Shown one piece after another: positions 11,201 to 26,200 of a stretch of DNA of 64,000 nt (the first letter of the stretch is position 1; every line of letters starts with the position of its first letter). A program made the position numbers and the translations under genes. Origin of the DNA: Incurvaria masculella (taxonomy: Eukaryota; Arthropoda; Insecta; Lepidoptera; Incurvariidae); the NCBI GenBank assembly GCA_946894095.1, contig OX335649.1, forward strand, positions 10,620,001-10,684,000. Reading direction: 5' to 3'. The notes under the pieces are model-generated. The model was not told the DNA's origin, ran no database searches, and saw only the letters and a program-made list of their open reading frames with translations.

Positions 11201-14200
11201 CCATGCTGTAACTCGACTACTCACTTCATCGTGAGTAAGTGTTCTGAGTTTCTACAGCTTACTCCTCAGGCCCGGTTTGATATGGTAAAGCAAAAAAGCC
11301 TTTGCATTAATTGCCTTAACTTTGGTCACAGTGTCGATGTTTGCAAGTCATCATACTCGTGCAGGACTTGTTACAAGTCCCATCATTCGCTTCTTCATTT
11401 TCCATCTCGTGGAGACCATGTAGTAGCTGCGAATGAAGTTTCCCCACACCCTCACACGCTTTCTAACGCGTGCGCGGCCTCCCCAGTCGACAGTGTAAAC
11501 GCTCTCACATCCTTAGCTAGCAGCGGACCCAGCGGGGCCGCTACCGCGAGAGCATCTGTCGGTCGTCGCACCACAGTGCTTTTATCGACAGCGTTGGTGG
11601 ATGTTCACGTCCACGACAAGGCGTTCACCCTGCGATGCATTGTAGACTCGGGATCGCAAACTTCGATCCTTACGGAAGCCTGCGCTCAGCGACTTGGTCT
11701 ACCACGTAGACGAATGCTCGCTCCCTTGTGTGGGATAGGAAACGGCGCACTGTTACTTTCGGTGTGAGTGCTGCCCCTTTCCTCACCATACGCGCTATAC
11801 GCCAACTAGCATGCGATGAATCATCTCGTTGGCCGCAAGCAGCGCGCGTTCTTCTCTGTGATATTTTCGTTGACGACGTGGTGACCGGCGCCGATTCAAT
11901 CACAGCAGCGTTAGAGTTAAAAAATGAACTCAACGACATATGTGCTGCTGGTTGTTTCGAGCTACGTAAGTGGACTAGCAACTACGAAGAACTTGTCTCA
12001 TTGGATTCACCCATGATCCCCAAGGATTCAAATGGTGAGCGGGAACCTCCCGTTGCACCAGACACAATCTCGTTTGCTGACCTTGACGGCGACTCCTCGG
12101 TAAAGGTGCTCGGCCTGGTATGGAATCCGCAGAGTGATTGCTTCAAATACAGCATTAGACCGTTGGAACGAAAATGCACAAAGCGTGCCATTCTATCCGA
12201 GATAGCACGGATTTACGATCCTCTTGGATGGTTGGCACCTGTCATTTTGTACGCTAAACACTTTATCCAACGCTTATGGCTCTGTGGAACTGATTGGGAT
12301 GAAATTCCTCCGGTTGAAGTCATCGAGGCCTGGAAGTTATTCTTATCAGAACTTCCCCTTCTATCAGACGTTAGCTTGCCTCGACACATCTTGCCAACTC
12401 ACGATAGCGTCCAACTCATCGGATTTGCTGATGCGTCGGAGAAGGCGTATGCAGGTGTTATTTACCTTCGCTCTAGCGATAGCATTGGCACGGTACACGT
12501 TCACCTCCTTATTGCGAAAACAAAAGTAGCACCCCTAAAACGCATTTCTATCCCGAGACTAGAGCTTAATGGTGCGCTCTTATTGGCCAAGCTAATAGAA
12601 AGCGTACAAAGCATTTATATGAACCTCATACACTTGGACAACATCGTCGTGTTCTCCGATTCATCGACAGTTCTGGTGTGGTTGAGTTCCTCACCACACA
12701 ATTGGAAAACTTTTGTAGCCAATCGGGTTACAGAAATTCAAAAGCGCATTCCTTCCAGCTGCTGGCGCCATGTTCGTTCGTCTGACAACCCAGCCGATGT
12801 TGCAAGTCGCGGTGCTTTGCCATCCGCTCTGATTGATCATCCGCTATGGTTTTCCGGCCCTGCCTGGCTAAAGGATGCGCCAGATACTTGGCCTAACGTA
12901 GTTTCTTGTGCACGTTCAACAGAAGAAGAAAAACGTCTGCACGTTTTTAGTTCGACAACACAACATTATTGTGATCTTTTCAAAAGGTTTTCTTCCTTAG
13001 GTAGGTTACTCCGTGTAACTGCATACATCTTACGCTTTCTTAAAGTCAGTTCCAAGACTGGAAATAAATTCGTAATGGTATCTGAACTTCAATCAGCTTT
13101 GAAATATCTCGTTAAAATTGTTCAAGGCACTGTATTTGGAGATGACATAGAAAACCTTAAAAAAGGTAAACCCTGTTCAACACGTCTGCAAAGGCTCAAG
13201 CCTTTTATCGATTCCGAAGGCCTACTTCGAGTTGGTGGGCGGATCGAGAGATCTGATTATTTGAATTTTGAAGCTAAGCATCAGCTTATCTTACCTAAGG
13301 AACATCCTTTAACGACTTTAATCATCGATGACGCTCATCGCGTTCATCTTCATCCAGGTCCTCAGGCGCTGCAGTACCTATTACTCCAGCGTTTCTGGAT
13401 ACTGTCGGCGCGCGATATCATCCGTCAGCGAACTCATCGCTGCGTTAGATGTTTTCGTTGCCGTCCAACTTCACCTCAACCTGAAATGGCTTCCTTACCC
13501 GCTGCACGGTTAAACCAAATACGGCCTTTTATCAAAGTAGGCGTGGATTTTGCTGGTCCATTCTCAACTCGAGCCAACAAAGTCAGGAATGCCAAAGTTA
13601 TTAAATCGTATATCTGCTTGTTTATCTGCATGGCAACTCGAGCAGTTCATTTGGAAATCGTGTCAGATTTGTCTACGGACGCTTTCCTAGCTACATTGCG
13701 CCGTTTTTGTTCTAGGCGTGGTCTGTGCACAGATATCTATTCGGATAACGGGAAAAACTTCGTTGGCGCTGATAAACGTCTAAAAGAAATGTACGATTCC
13801 TTAAACGACAATGGTGTCAACGATTGCATTATTTCCAACGGACTGAAACAAGGAATTACTTGGCATTTCAGCCCCGCCTACGGATCTCATTTCGGAGGTT
13901 TGTGGGAGGGCGGAGTGAAGAGCTCGAAACATCATCTTTATCGTGTTGTAGGAACTCAAATATTGACCTACGACGAATTTCACACATTGCTCTGCCAAAT
14001 TGAGGCAATGCTTAATTCAAGACCACTCTGTGTACTTAGCACGGATCCGTCAGATCCGTTGCCTTTGACTCCCGCTCATTTCCTGATCGGTGGACCACTT
14101 GTCTCCCTGCCGGACATGGATTTTAACGACCAAGTACCAAACCGCCTTACGCGATGGCAACTGATCCAACAGTGCTCTCAACACTTCTGGCGACGTTGGA

Positions 14201-17200
14201 GTGTAGAGTATCTCCATGGTCTGCAGCAGCGAGGCAAGTGGACCCGACCTGACAGTAAAGCCCCTCTCACAGAAGGGACGGTTGTTCTTGTAAAAGATGA
14301 AAACCTGCCGCCACTGCAGTGGCGACTGGGTCTCGTGCATGCAACGCATCCTGGATCTGATGGAGTGGTGCGGGTCGTCACACTGCGACTGGGCAATCAT
14401 TTAGTTAAACGCCCTGCAGTCAAAGTGTGCCCACTGCCCATAGCTTAGTTCATTCTTATTCTTATTCTTTTTCTTTAATATTTAGTTATATTTATTTACA
14501 TTACCTGATTACATCACATGTAAAATAGCATAGTATTTTAGGTGAGCGGTATGTTCCGTATTAAATACTTCACAAATTTGTTTATTACAAATTCATCTTG
14601 GTGGCACATTTCTTTCCAAACTTTTCGTTAGTTATACTTTCATATTTTTTTATTAGATAGAAAAAGGACTGTCATACTACTGGAATGATGCGTGCTAACT
14701 GAGATGAACGATTTGGAGCCATCTTGGCTGTGAGTCAGTCAAGCAGTCCTCGTCATCACGCACTCGAAGCGCACGCGTGTTGTTCCGCAACCCAGCCGTC
14801 GATGCGTCGATATTCGATCTATTCAGCCGCGTTCCCACGGGACCAACCACAAGTATATTATTGCAACCTATGGACCAGCAAGTGGGTGTACGTGTCGTGA
14901 ACAACAAACGGACTCCAGGCGCTGGGAGAGTAGGAGAGCACCGAATCGGGAGTCAAGGTTGGTACGCATGCTTGTCTGGAGTATACAGTCCAAAATCTAT
15001 CAAAATACCGTACAAATTTATTTTACTACCTAATGTGTGGCAATAATTTAAGAGGTTAAATAGCGACATCTACATTGGAGTCTTGGAATCTCATCAAAAA
15101 CTTGTCCCAAATTTTTATGCATTTAACGCATCTGAATTTTTTTTTAATCCATATTAATGCTGTGTGTGCTTACAATGCCCAATGATGTGGGATTTAGTAT
15201 AAAGGAGATTTAGAAGACAGTTTCTGGTAGCTGAGACCGGTAGGTAGGTAAGGAACTATCATAAAAAAGTTTTTTTTAGGAGGATTTATACTTTGTTTTT
15301 AAAAAAAAAATTTTTTTTTATATGTATGCCAAGGGTGATCGTAGAGTTATGCTTACCATGATGCTCAATGGTGATTTTGACTATTCTGTGATGATGTCGG
15401 TTTTATAGATCGAGAAATAAAATTGTGTTTGGTTTATAAGTTATAAGGTCCGAAAATTCAAATTTTTCGCTTGTTTTAAACAATAACTTTGGAAGTGTAT
15501 TACTCAAAGATAAAACTGAAACATCTTAAAAAGATTAGTCATCAGACATATCTTGTTGGAACATTTATAATCAATTTGGGTTTTGTTAGATTATTTTACT
15601 GCAGCGGTCGTGGTTTACTTTTAGCTATAAGTCGTTTTGTAATTAAAATTTTCGTAAATGTTACCAATTCAAACACTGCACATTCTGCTTTGTAGACATG
15701 TTGCATCTTCCTCATCACGAAGCTTGTCTTTTTCTTTCAAACAGGGAAGGTGGGACCTTAGGCGCAATAGCACAGTTTTGTACCGTGCCCGCGAATGAGT
15801 TACTCCCATCGGGAAGGGCCGCTCAACTCCCCATACAAACGGGGAAAGAAGATCACGCACATATTACTTGTCAGAGATCCCAAATTTTGCTCAAAATAGC
15901 TTTATTTGATCGAACTAGATGTCTGATGACCGTTGGCATTGTAAAATTGTGTTTGATTCCTAAGTTATAAGGTCCGAAAGTTTGGTTTTTTCGCGCGTTT
16001 TATGCAATAACTTTGGAGGTAGATTACGCAATGATAAAGTAAGAATATCTTAAAAAGATTAGTCATCAGACATAGCTTATTTAATCAAGATTTACAATCT
16101 ATTTGTTTTTAGTTAGACATTTGACTACAGCGGTCGTGGTTTACTTTTAGCTATAAGTCGTTTTGTAATTAAAATTTTCGTAAATACTACCAAATCATAC
16201 ACTATATACGTTGTCTTTTTTGTGGAAATGTTGCATCTTCCTCATCACGGAGCCTGTCTTTTTCTTTGAAACAGAGAAGGTTCCAGAGCGCAACAGCACG
16301 GTTTTGTACCGTGCCCGCGATTGAGTTAGTGCGTCTGAGTTGGGCCACCTTAATATGGTTAGTTGAGGTCAGGTTAGATAAGATTAGATTGTGAGGTTAG
16401 GTTAGGTTAGGCTTGCGGGGGGTGTACCTTCAAACAAACCCCCTCAACTCTCAACCCCCCCTCACCACTCGCCCCCCTCCGCTGCAATCTAATAAGTGTA
16501 ATTCTACGATCAGCCTTCGGCATACATGTTAGAAAGGAACCTTAAAAAAATCTCTGAGTGTAAGTCTCCTGCAAAAAAATTTTTTTTAATAATAGTTCCT
16601 TAGACCCTCCCTACCTGTCCTAGCTAGTAGCTAGGTTATTTAAAGAATTCCAGCACTGTTGCTGTAAATTCACAGCTGGCAGCGTACATAATGCAGCAAG
16701 GTGCTGCGGAGCTTGTAAGCACACTGCGCCCGCTGTCGGCTCCCGAGCACGAACTCCTACTGCTTGAGATACTCACGGTCATACCGGAAGAGGTGAGTTA
16801 AATATCATTTGGTGGTATTAGCAATGTTATCATCCTCATTACCAAGTCCCTCATGCTTGAAAAATGGTGCGTCCGAAGTCAAACAGGCTTTACCCTAACT
16901 ACTTTGTAAGTATTTCTGCCGTGCCGAACCATGTAGTGGTCACTAGCAGTCACATTCAGAGTGAACTGTCAAAATTTTAAACGCTGATTATCTCGAGACT
17001 TACCATATAAAATGCTATTTAGTCCGGCGATAAACCCCATATTAAAGTTAGCACGCCAACTCTAAATCCTACTGTAGAGGTTTGAGCAAGTTTAGAACTA
17101 GGTGCATGGGTGCAGCAATTGAAATTGTCAGGTTGTTGAGTGTCTACTGTCATGTTTACTGGGTTCCCGTGGCTTGGTGCAAGAAAGTGATTCTCGGTTT

Positions 17201-20200
17201 AAGGTGGTGGGCCTTCCCACTCAACTCTGCAGACACTGAAAGAAGATCATGCGCATATTTATTTTTGGAGATCCATAATTATACTTAAAACATCCTTGTT
17301 TAATCGAACTAGATGCTTGATGACTATTGGCATTGTAAAATTGTCTTTGGTTTCTAAGTATAACATCCGAAAGTTTAAATCTTTCGTGCGCTTATTATTC
17401 AATGATAAAATAAAAATATCTCAAAAATCCAAAAACATCAAGCCTTGCTTGTTCCATGAAGATTCAAAATAATTTTTGTTTTTGTTTGATTTTTGACTAC
17501 AGCGTCCATTATTTAATTTTAGCTATAAGTTGTTTTGTAAATCTAACCAAAACAAACACTATGCGCATTGTCTTGCACTGTGAACGTGTTGCATCTTCCT
17601 CATTACGGAGACTGTCTTTTTCTATGAAACGGAGACGGTGCCAGAGTGCATTAGCACGATTTTGTTCAAGCAATAAGCAATAAGCAATAAGTTAGTCCCG
17701 TCGGGAACATCTTAAAGCAAGCTGAAGACTGCAAAGTAGGTAAACTATAATCGTGCTGTGTGCAGTTCAACAGTATGACGATGGGTGCGTCGCTGCGCTC
17801 GCGGTCGCGCGCGGCCCTGCAGCAAGCCTCGCCTTCTGTGCTCGACGACATGCTGAGGCACCTGCACACAGTCTACACGTAAGTTTTTCACTCATTCTAA
17901 ATTAATAATCCACATTTGAGAACTAAGGATGTAAGAAAGCTTCTTTCCTGTTCACAGCTAGAAATTTCGCAGTACATTTTTCAGTAAGGTCTGCTGGATT
18001 TGAGAAATTTGACCAATTTCTTTTTGCAGGAGACCAGAGGTTTTCAAACTTATTTTGTCTACCGCCCACTTTAAAAATCAATAATTTTTTTAACGCCCCC
18101 CAAAATTTGTATCTTTACCATATATAAAAAATCACAATCGCAATCATTAATTTAATTATTTATTTATAGAATGCCATATGAGTTAAATATTATATCTTCT
18201 CTCTAATTTCATACTTACAATATTTAATAAGACTGGTGTAATGAGAGCAATAAAACGAAACTTTATAAAGAATATTTAGTAAAATAATCAATGTAGTATA
18301 ATAGGTGGGTTTTCTAAAAACAAATCAGCCATCACCCCCCTAAACCGCTTCAACGCCCCCCAATTTCCTCTGAGCGCTTTACTGCCCCCCTGTAGGCCTC
18401 TAGCGCCCACAGGGGGGCGTTATCGCCCACTTTGAGAAAGACTGGTATAGACCTTATTTAAAAAAAAACACTTAAATATTTTGATCACATTTTCAATAGC
18501 AGGCTGCGACCATTCATTATAAATGATCAGGAACTTGCGAATCTTCATAGCAAATTATTCCCCATTTTTATAATGGGTTTTCAGTAACATACCATTTTAA
18601 AGAAAAACAGAATGCGATTTGACCCACTGTATTTCTATCCGTGCATGTCGTAAGAGGCTACTTAGGGATACGTCATTCGTGGTTCCTATTCCCCGCAAAA
18701 ATGTAGATCCCCCTTCCTAACTTACAGGTTGGTTGGTTGATATCGCATTAAATGAACGATGGTCGAAACGACAATCAAAATTGTACGTATTTTCCATCCA
18801 GTTCAATGTAGCCGTACTTATAGTTCATTTATTTGATAAAATTTTCTACACGAAGGAAGGTTCTGGCATGGCACCTAATTTCTATGTGGTGCGTGGAGTT
18901 TACAGCATGTAGTTGCAAGCTATCCATGCCCAGTTGAATAAAAATAATTGGAATAATATTTTTTTCCGTGTCCTGTTTAGGGAGACGCAGCCGACGGAGA
19001 GGCGGGTACAGCTATGGGGCAAGGCGGCGTGCTGCGCGGCGAGCTGGCTGGCGCTGGGCGGCGACGTCACGGAGGGAGCCTTCCGGGAGCCGGGCGCACC
19101 CCCCGCCGCCGCCAACCTGCAGGACTGCCTGCCGCTCTGCCAGGCCCTGCTGCGAGTCGTTCACGTTGTGCACATGTAATTATGACTTAAGCTTACCGAG
19201 GCTGCGTTTGGTTTCTGGACTGAGACAATAACGAGGTCATTTTGAATCATATAGTCACCTGTCATGAAAAATCGATCCTATACAATAATCGGACATTCAT
19301 CACAATGTCTAAACCCCATAAAACCAGCCAAAACTTGTCCCCAGCGAAATTTTAATCAACTACACCTTGAGATCTGGTCAGACAATTACTGCAGATATGT
19401 GTTGCCAACAATTGCAAACGATAATTTAAATGCACGCCATTCAACAAATGATACTTAATAATAAATAGATTGCTCTAGCCCATTGATCCTTCAGGACAAT
19501 GCTCGACTACACACTGAACGACAAATTCGCCAAATTAGAATAGCTGCGAGTGGAAACTCCTTCTTGAACCATAGTTTCCCAATCTTGCTCTGATTTCCAT
19601 TTTTTTTTAATTTAGAAAACTTCCTGCGAGAAAAAAAAACATTTTAGATGATGCAGTCCAAAACCAGGTTTTTAGGGTTCCGTACCCAAAGGGTGAAAAC
19701 GGAACCCTATTACTAAGCCTCCGCTGTCCATCCGTCCGTCGGTCTGTCACAGGGCTGTATCTCATGAACCGTAATAGGTAGGCAGCTGAAATTTTCACAG
19801 AGTGTGTATTTATTTTGCCGCTCTAACAACAAATAGGTAAAATAAAAAATTAATAAAAATTAAAGGGGGGGACAAAAAACGTGATTTTGTTTTGTGTTAA
19901 ATCTTGCACGATGGTACTTGGTTTGGTACCATTCCATGGTTTTTTTTAGCAAAGTAATTAACTGAAGTCCTATAAAATGCCGGAAGTGCATCAATAACAA
20001 TGGTACATACCTCAGCATATATCTATCCACAAGAATAAAGAAAACAGATATATCGAGATAAGCGGCTCGTAGCCTAGTGGCGCCTAGCGTACCAGAGGTC
20101 TGGGTTCAATTCCGACATCCACCACTGTCTTTCTCTTTCAGAGTTCGATAAGTGCATTTCGTCACGTGTCGTGAGCCGGGAGCCGTGGCTTGCTGCAAGA

Positions 20201-23200
20201 AAGTGATTTTCGGTTTAAGGTGGTGGGCCTTCCCACTCAACTCTGCAGATGCTGAAAGAAGATCATGCGCATATTTCTTTTTGGAGATCAAAAATTATAC
20301 TTAAAACATCCTTGTTTAATCAAACTAGATGCTTGATGACCATTGGCATTGTAAAATTGTGGTTGGTTTCTAAGTTATAAGGACCGAAAGTTCGAATATT
20401 TCGTGCGCTTATTATTCAATGATAAAACAAAAATATCTCAAAAAAATCCTAACAATTACATTAACGTTAACCAGAGATGGTGCACTCCATCCTACTTTTG
20501 TATATGAAATGGCAATTTAATAGGTAATCGGCCAATATGTAGCAAATGCAGCTTGGCATGTTTTAATGCAGCTATTGGCTTTAACGTTAAAACTCGTGCG
20601 TACTAGGAGCCAAGGCGCGCACATGAGCGAGTGCGGCCTGGAGGCGTGCGAGGCAGCCCTGGGGGCGGTGCGCGCCGCCGCCGCCGCGCCCGACGCCGCG
20701 CGTCTGCCCGCCGCCGCCCTACAGCTGTGCCGCATGCTCGCCGACCTCGCGCCGCCGTTGCTGCACCACAGCGCGCACAACGAGGTATAACGTTTATTGC
20801 AATACAGGTGTAATTGTTATGTAATTACAGGCTCTGCGCTTTAACTTTGGAAGCATCTTGGCCGGTTGGCTTGCTCTAACTAAAGAGTCAAAATAAAATG
20901 TATTTATTTATTAAACAAATGAGCCATTATTCAATATATTTAAGTGGAGTTGCTGTTTTCTAAAAATTCTGTTCTTAATAATACTGTTAATATGAACTCA
21001 TATAATACGAATAGTATTATATGATTTCATATTACCATGCTTAACACTTATTTTAGGGTTCGTAAGAATGACTTGATGTTCATTCGCCTGAAGATGCATC
21101 AAATGTTTTGGTCTAATACGTCGCCCATCATTCATATACCCACTATGGTAAGCTAAATGCGTTTTTGTATGTTTAAAAATGTCATAGGTTCTCAGTGTTC
21201 ACAACGTCGTAACATCTGCAGGAGTTGCTGGCGGCGCTGTTCACGTGCGCCGTGGCAGTGGGCGAGTGCCACACGCGCGCCATCGTCGACGCGATGGAGC
21301 GCGAGGCGGGCGGCGGGGGGAGCGAGGGGGGGGCGGGGGGAGCGCTCGTGCGGCTGCTGCTCGCGTGCCAGGCGGCGCCCGGCCACTACCCCGTGCACGA
21401 GACCCGCTCTACGCTCACCTTCGGATTCTGGTACATGCTTCAGGTGAAATTGTTTATATGTACGTGTGTGTGTAGCGGTGAGGTGGTCAAGGTCATATCT
21501 GCTTTCTTTGGAGTGACTCATGTGACGGGGTATGCAGGACCAATGTTCCAAGAATCTGAGAGTTCACCTGTCATGGAGGTGCACTAGGGCCTCTAGCATG
21601 GCTAGGTCAATTCAGAGCGAGCAAGTCGTGGTCCGCCACAGAAATAAAGTACAAGCTCCAGACACATGTGTGTATGGAATGATTTTATTGAAATTGAAAG
21701 GTTATGATATTATAATGAGGATAGGTTTCACAGTACGCTACATCAGGCACAGGCATTTAACAGGACACGCATATATGGAACCCTGGAAGGAGGTCTTGTC
21801 TTTGATAAATGTTATTAGACTTTACTGCTCATATAAGTTCGTTATAAAATTAACGGAACAACCAATAGTCGATGTAGGGGTTGACGAGACTCGACTTTGG
21901 ATGAGAAGTGCTTCGCGAGCGTCCGGGTAGCAAGGATTCAGGTTCACTCAGCCGACCAACCACCCATCAGCTGGGACCAGCGCGAAGGGCGTCATAAGGT
22001 CCCTCCAGGACCAATCTTCCGGGGCGGTCTTGAGGCTTAGATAATTATTTAGAGAAAAGAAGGAATTATTTTCACAACTATAGAAAGCGACCTACTACGG
22101 ACTACACTGCTCACCGAATATGCTACGATGACAAATGCTGACATGCACGTGTGATTAACTGGCAGAGTGGGTTAGGACGCTTGATGCATTGTGAGTGGCT
22201 CTGGTATTGGCACGGCCTTGCGGCTTTACAGCTGCTGCGACCCACGCCTCCATTCGAGAAAATAACTGCTGAGATGTAAGGAACTTAATTGCTTGCAGTT
22301 TGAAAGAAAGTCTTGCCTATTTCAGGAGCCATTTCAGCAAAAGAAATTGGGAACCCGTTTCTAGCGTGGTGTTAATAAATCAGGTTTAATATCGATAAGA
22401 AGAAAAAGTACAGAAGTTTTTGTACTGTTTGTGTTAAGAGTTCAACAACATTAATTAAAATTATTGTAAACCAGAAGCAGAGCAAGTGAAGAAAGCCTTT
22501 TAGTTGATGAGAAAGTAGTTCTAGAACACAGGAAGGAGTATATGAAATTTTTTTGAGAATAAGCACACAATTAGTAAATGCTACAAAAAAATATTGTGAA
22601 GTAAAATTCAAACTCGTTCACTGTACAGGACGAAGTGATGTGTGGAGCAGAAAGCTCGCAGCCTCCGAGCGACACCATGAAGGAAGTGTTCTCGCGGCTG
22701 CTCGACGTGCTCATAGAGAAGTCTCAGGCGCCGGAGGAGGGCAGCCTCGCCAGCGACGACGCTGAACTGCTTCGCTGTTACCGGCAGGACATCGCCGACA
22801 CAGTGGTTTGTTCTCTACAAACATTCTGATCCTGTCTTGAAGACAGCTGTTTGCCATTTCGTTACAAATAAGAGCTGTTTCTTGGTTTGGAATTCATTTA
22901 AAACTGTAGGTCTTACCCCGACTGGGTGGTAAGGTTAAGTCCTACATAGTTAAGTAATTTTTTTCCCTATTTTTTTTCCAATCAGTTCAATGTAGCAGTG
23001 CTCATAATGGAATGATCCTGGCATGGCACCTAATTCTTTTGGGAATGCAGAGAGTTAGGATAATATCATGAATAAAATCCCCTGTTTTGTCATTCACGAA
23101 ATTATAAATTTGTAACCTTATCATCATTTATTTATAACATCTTTCATAGTTTGCAGTAATTCCCTGATGATTCCCTGAATTCGGTCGATAGATGCAACAA

Positions 23201-26200
23201 TTATTTAAGCCCATAAAAAGTAATAAAATGCAATATATCAACATCAGCCCTTGTATGCCGAAATATAAATTAAGTTAGAAAGAGGAGGCTGAGGGCCCTG
23301 CACAGGTATCCCTATGTCCGGTGCCGATCGAGCGAGACTGTTTAGGGAGCATCGCAAACCTGACACGGCACGCTTAGTTAATTTCGCCCACTCCTTGAGC
23401 ACCTCTACCGCTGTTGTACGAACTCGCTATCAGACATATTTTACTTAAAACCAACGGCCGTGTGCCCTGACATTTTTTTGCATAAGGACATGTCTCGCCA
23501 GATGTACTGCTGGAGCGTGCTGGGTGCGCGGTGCGCGGAGGCGGTGGAGGCGGCGTGGGAGCGCGCGTCGTCGGACGCGGCGCGCGAGGCGGCCCTGCAC
23601 GCGTTCCTCGCGCTGGCCGACGCGGCGCCGGCGCAGCGCGCGCCGCCTGCGCTCGCGCGCATGCTGAGCCGCGCGGCCACCGCCGCCGCCGCGCCCACTG
23701 CGCGCCTCATGCACACAGGTACCGCTGTGTGCGCTCATTACTGCTGTGGACTTTATATTGTATGCTGTGACAGCATATGTAGGGGTCGCCGGAGACTGCT
23801 GCAAAGACTGTGGCGACAAGTTGTTGTTTGTGTTCCCGGCCGGCATCAAGGGACGTCTTTGGAGTCGGTGCACCTCAATAGGAAGGGAATTCTAGATTGG
23901 GGACTGGACCGGTATATTTGCCGGGATTGACATCGAAAGACTCAGCAGCAGACCCTATGCATCCCCATATTTGGAGCAATGACAAGTTTTGTGGAATGCA
24001 GATGATATAGCCGCAAGGTGCGCTCAGGATGGTAGGTAGGAAAGTAGGTACTCGCACATTCGTAACCGACCATCCAACATTGACATTCTGCAACCAGTTT
24101 AGAGAGCAGTCAAAATTGTACCACATGATAAACAAAGGTGATTTGTACACTGACTTAATGTACCAAGGCTATAGTCGAAGTGTTCGTGATCCTGAATAAC
24201 CACTGCAGCACCTCTTTATTTATTTATTTAATGAACGAGCAGCCTAAGCTGATGTGTTCATGTCTCAGTTCACAGTGGCATTTTAGGACAGATTTAGGTA
24301 TGACAACTTGTGTCTGGCGCATGCAGGTCACTGTCCACACTCATCTGAGCCTGTAGTCTCAGTTGTCAACTAAATTGGCGTTTACGGCAAATCGATCGAC
24401 TGGCGTTTTCAAATGGATGGAGAGTTATGGTTAGTTAGTCTGATGCGGGAGAACTTGTGTTTATCAGTGCGGCATAATTAGCACTTTTGCTGAGAACTTT
24501 TGATGTTCCTTTGAAGAATATGAATGAATTCACTTTATTTTATTACTAACCTTTTTCTTACTGCTCTCAACACTCCTTGGCTGGCTTCTCCATGGGCCGT
24601 CGCCGATATTTAACTGTTGCACACACACACACATATTAAGGCCTATTCGGCTGGCATCGTATTGACAAGCACACTAACACACGACCTTTTCTTGAAGGCT
24701 TACCAAAAGGTCTCAAAATTAGATTTTTCGTATTCCTATTATCCTGTTATTCCATATTAGATTCCTATCTGATCTAAAATTCGATCTGTCACTGGACTGA
24801 CGGATCCAGCCAAACACGTTTTTATCAGGCGGTAGGCAAAGGACCTTTCCATACAGCCGTCATGTAAACTGAGCGTACCATCTGCCGGATAGGGCTGGAG
24901 TGCCTGGGCGCGTACGCGGCGTGGCTGGGCTCGCTGGAGGGCGGGGGCGGCGAGGCGGCCCAGGCGGCGCTGCGCGCGGCCGGCGCGGCGCTGCCCCGCG
25001 CGCCCGCCCGCGCCGCTCTCGCGCTCCGCAAGCTGTGCGCCGAGTGCGGCTGCCACGCGGCGCCGCTCGCGCCCGAGATAGTGGACGCTGTGCAGGTGAT
25101 CTTATACTGTTCACGACTCGTTGTCTAGTGGTGCGGGGACTTGCCTAGCATACCAGACCCTAGCTAATTTTCAAGCGCAAATTAAAAAATATGGCTCAAT
25201 AGGACTTGTTATTTTTTGTAATTTATGTATAAATTAATTAGCGAGGAATAGGTAACCAACAGAGTGGTTGACGATTGGAACTAACTTCCAGAGGACATTA
25301 TCAATGCAAACAACACTAATCAATTTAAGAACTTTTCGACGCTTATCTAAATAAATACATTTTAAAAATAAGTAACTAAGTGAACTGAAACTGAATAAGT
25401 AAAAAATAAATCTGTTAATACATCAATAATCTATGTTTTTATTGTTTAATTTTTATGATTGCCAAAATAAAGTGATCCATTCGTTCCAAAATTATGCATG
25501 CATAACCTAAAAACCATTCATATTTCGTAAAAAAAAATGTCGCTGAATTATTAGCTCAAAATCGATTAAATATATAAAAACTGGCCAAGTGCGAGTATCA
25601 TAAAGGGTTCCGTACCATCATACAAGATTAAGCACTAAACAAATCACGTTTTTTGTATGGGGGCCAACTTTAATTTCTTTTGGGTACAGAACTCTAAAGA
25701 AAACCATTTTATTTAATGAAAAGCCTCATCAGGTAAAAAATGAAGGCAATTTCACAGCCTCATCTGGTAAAAAAAAGTTATTCAAATTTAAAAAAAGGCC
25801 GTTGGAGCAAGGTCTAGTGAGTATGGTGTATAAGGGAGAGTTTCCAGTTGGCATTCCTAAAGTTTTGAGACCATCCATTGTGTGGTGTGTGGACAACCGT
25901 TGTTGTGAAGGAGTGGATTAGAACAATTGAGAAGTCTCGGTTGTTTGACAGGAAACTTGTTCATCTTCATTTTCAATTCTTTACAGTACACCTCTCCAGT
26001 AATTGTTGTGTCAGATCTCAAGACTTTGAGAAAAGCACCGTGCGTTCACTTGCATTACCTGGTCCATACACGTCATTGATATTGCGTGCTGTCTGTGCTG
26101 CATTGGTGCCACGACGGAACTCGTATTAAAAAACAACGCGAACTTTAGATTTTCCATGGTCACAGAAACACAAATATCCAAGAAAAATGGAACGGTGTGA

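Larger units (their letters stand above)
9183..15014 (+). mobile_element. BEL-1: BEL/Pao LTR retrotransposon with internal pol deletion
   Basis: Two 463-bp LTRs (9183-9645 and 14552-15014) start TGTTCCG and end CCGTACA. I find two differences between them. A perfect 5-bp target duplication AATTT flanks the element (9178-9182 and 15015-15019), as expected for BEL/Pao. The leader, 9646-10216, begins a few bases before TGGTCC, a plausible primer binding site. The coding part has gag joined to protease, then the RT palm onward; the part between is missing (see finding). The element inserted into an older RTE fragment. Confidence 0.93.
8593..16675 (+). other. IPO13 intron 2, filled with mobile elements
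   Basis: Holds an RTE-like LINE end (8695-9182), BEL-1 (9183-15014), a TTAA-MITE dimer (15415-16349) and a short CA-poor, C-rich stretch with three TTAGG units (16395-16500). 15020-15410 is AT-rich with nothing recognised. Confidence 0.8.

Noticed and set aside
11728..11767. Overlap of the BEL-1 gag and pol frames as a programmed frameshift
   Set aside because: Homology jumps from mid-protease to mid-RT at this point, so the overlap is produced by a deletion, not by a recoding signal.
16393..16411. Interstitial telomere (TTAGG repeats)
   Set aside because: Only about three units; too short to mean more than chance or a common dispersed motif.
24757..25148. Several long open frames on both strands over IPO13 exon 10 (similar at exons 6, 7, 9, 12, 14)
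   Set aside because: Very GC-rich DNA lacks stops in all frames; only the plus frame joins in phase to the importin and matches the family.
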